Source of the DNA: Struthidea cinerea
Taxonomy: Eukaryota > Chordata > Aves > Passeriformes > Corcoracidae
Assembly (NCBI GenBank): GCA_013397865.1
Contig: VZTI01001721.1
Coordinates: 1,116,001 to 1,180,000 of the forward strand
Direction of reading: 5' to 3'
DNA length: 64,000 nucleotides
Under the pieces are notes generated by a model, which did no database searches, was not told the origin of the DNA, and saw only the letters and a program-made list of their open reading frames with translations. A program made the position numbers and the translations under genes. Shown one piece after another: positions 62,474 to 64,000 of this stretch; within the stretch, counting starts at the first letter, position 1, and each line of letters begins with the position of its first letter.

Positions 62474-63259
62474 GTCAGCCAGTCACTAGTGGTGTTTCTG
62501 CTCATTTTTGGGGCCAGTCCTGTTTAACATCTTTATCAACGATCTAGATGAGGGGATCAAGGACACGCACATTCAGTTTGTAGATGACCCCAGGCTGGGC
62601 TGAAGTGTTGATCTTTGGGAGGGCAAGAAGGCTCTGCAGAGGGCCCTGGACAGGCTGGATCAATGGGCTGAGGCCAGTTGTAGGAGGTTCAACAAGGCCA
62701 AGTTCTGGGTCCTGCTCTTGAGTCCCAACAACCCCAGGCAGCGCTACAGGCTGGGGCAGCATGGCTGAAAAGCTGCCCACAGAGAGGAAAAGAAGCTGGG
62801 GGTGGTGCAACAGCAGCTGAACATGAGCCAGCTGTGCCCAGGTGGCAAAGACAGCCAATGGCACCCGGCCTGTGTCAGCAATAGTGTGGCCAGCAGGACC
62901 AGAGCAGTGATTGTCCTCTGTACTCAGCACTGGTGAGGTCACACCTCAAATCCTGTGTCCAGTTCTGGGTCTCTCACTATGAGAAAGACAGAGAAGGGCA
63001 ATGGAGCTGGGGTTGTTTAGTCTGGAGAAAAAGAGGCTTAGGGAAGACCAGGGAAGGTTTAAATTTGACATTAGGAAAAATTTCTTCATGGAAAGTGTTG
63101 TCAAGCATTGGAACAGGCTGCCCAGGGAACTGGTGAAGTCACCATCCCTGGAGGTGTTTAAAAGATGTGTAGATGTGGCACTTAGGGACATGGTTTATTG
63201 TGCATTTTGTAGTGCTGGTTTAATGGTAAGTCTTTTCCAACATAAAGTATTCTATGATG
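62474..63259 (+). mobile_element. CR1 LINE, RT C-terminal part to 3' end
   Basis: The copy starts within the RT domain at the block corresponding to 'gtcactagtggtgtttc'. The catalytic box reads FVDD at 62577-62588, keeping both aspartates. It continues through 'ggacaggctggatcaatgggctgagg', 'gtgattgtcctctgtactcagcactggtgagg' and 'ggaaaaatttcttcatgg' to 'gatgtggcacttagggacatggttta', ending at ATTCTATGATGG. About 0.2 kb of the usual sequence between 'agaaagacagagaagggc' and the 3' block looks shortened. A 132-codon minus frame and an 88-codon plus frame overlap it by chance. Stops and frameshifts disrupt ORF2. Confidence 0.92.
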
Positions 63260-64000
63260 GTATATAAAATATTTTCAGAAAAAAATGTGGAAACCTGTTG
63301 TTTTAACAAGATTCAGAGAAAAAAAATGTAGCTTTTTAAAAATTCCCTAAAAAATAAACCAGTTGCAATTTTACTGAAAGGATGTCTTCAGCGTAGTTTT
63401 CAGATATATTTTAGAGAGAATGACTTCACCAAAATGTTGCCTTTTTTTCATTCTATCCCTGATTGTAATTTGAAAACTGGAAGTTTATGTGGAAAACTAA
63501 AAATACAGTTTTGACCTAACCGTGGAAGAGAGGAAGCACAAGGAGATTAATCACGTGCAGTTTTTAATGTCTTTTCTTTTAAATTTTTATTATTATTTTC
63601 ATTGATTAATGATCCAATATCAGTAAGTTAAACTTCTCAATAAAACAAAAAATAATTTTTCTTATTTTCTGCATGGGAAAATCAAGCAAGAAAAAAATGG
63701 GTACAGAATTTGCATAAAGGAGTTCACCGTGCTGGATGCTTCATATTTGGGATGCTCTGTGTTCTTGTAAGATCTGTAGTTCTGAGGCCTTTTCAAAAGG
63801 CTGACCTGAATTACTAACTCCAACTTTAACAGCAAGGGAGAAATCGTGGGTCTTTTGAAGATAATAGCCAAACTTTCAAGGTTTTCAGGGGAGCTGGTTT
63901 TTCATCACAGATCTATCTAATGTAATAAAATCTAGATCATCTAATCCCTAGTCCTGGAATTTAAGCACTGGACTTCCTTTTTACATTGATCACTGAATAG
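63260..64000. other. AT-rich unique DNA to window end
   Basis: Nothing recognised. Confidence 0.5.

Overview
The window reads as nuclear DNA from a bird, most likely a songbird. The evidence is ten separate pieces of the CR1 LINE, most of them ending in the avian 3' terminus built on ATTCTATGATT. It also holds several ERV-type LTRs and one short element with a tRNA-Ile head and a CR1-like tail, the structure of the passerine SINE TguSINE1. No host protein-coding exon, rRNA gene or functional tRNA gene could be supported. The open frames are short, have no recognisable domain, and mostly lie in transposon relics or across gap Ns. I read the window as intergenic or deep-intronic DNA.

Layout. 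Positions 1-5140 are AT-rich unique DNA. From 5141 to about 10080 lies a transposon cluster: an antisense CR1 tail; an antisense LTR (5305 to about 6757) split by a second antisense LTR (5781-6288, flanked by GTGG on both sides); a sense ERVL-type LTR (6765-7287, flanked by CTTGA on both sides); a CR1 fragment (8450-8812); and an LTR followed by an ERV-leader-like stretch (about 8837-10080). A CR1 with reverse-transcriptase sequence lies at 13089-13973, a GC-richer possible ERV relic at 18131-18740, a CR1 3' part at 22045-22564, and an antisense solo LTR at about 24067-24730.

Positions 25134-25356 are a TTCCC pentanucleotide array broken by 162 Ns. A CR1 with an internal deletion lies at about 26795-27541, the tRNA-Ile/CR1 SINE at about 29316-29447, and an antisense CR1 at 31170-31498. 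The block 31541-44109 is mostly unique DNA with a CR1 tail (37771-37900), a possible ancient tRNA-derived SINE (38030-38195), another CR1 tail (40204-40376) and an A/C-rich simple stretch (42928-43105). The longest CR1 is at 44110-45339. It is followed by a promoter-like segment with two TATA boxes near 45495. A perfect 86-bp direct duplication separated by one N sits at 56135-56307 and is probably an assembly error. A short CpG-rich segment with a CTCF-like motif is at 57480-57560, and a final CR1 at 62474-63259.

No genes work together here. The relationships are between parasites: CR1 supplied the likely machinery and the tail sequence for the SINE, and LTRs landed in or beside older LTRs. 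I found no convincing new biological system. The best leads are the SINE/LINE tail sharing, the nested LTR chronology, the deletion-fused CR1, the two assembly problems, and the CpG/CTCF-like segment.
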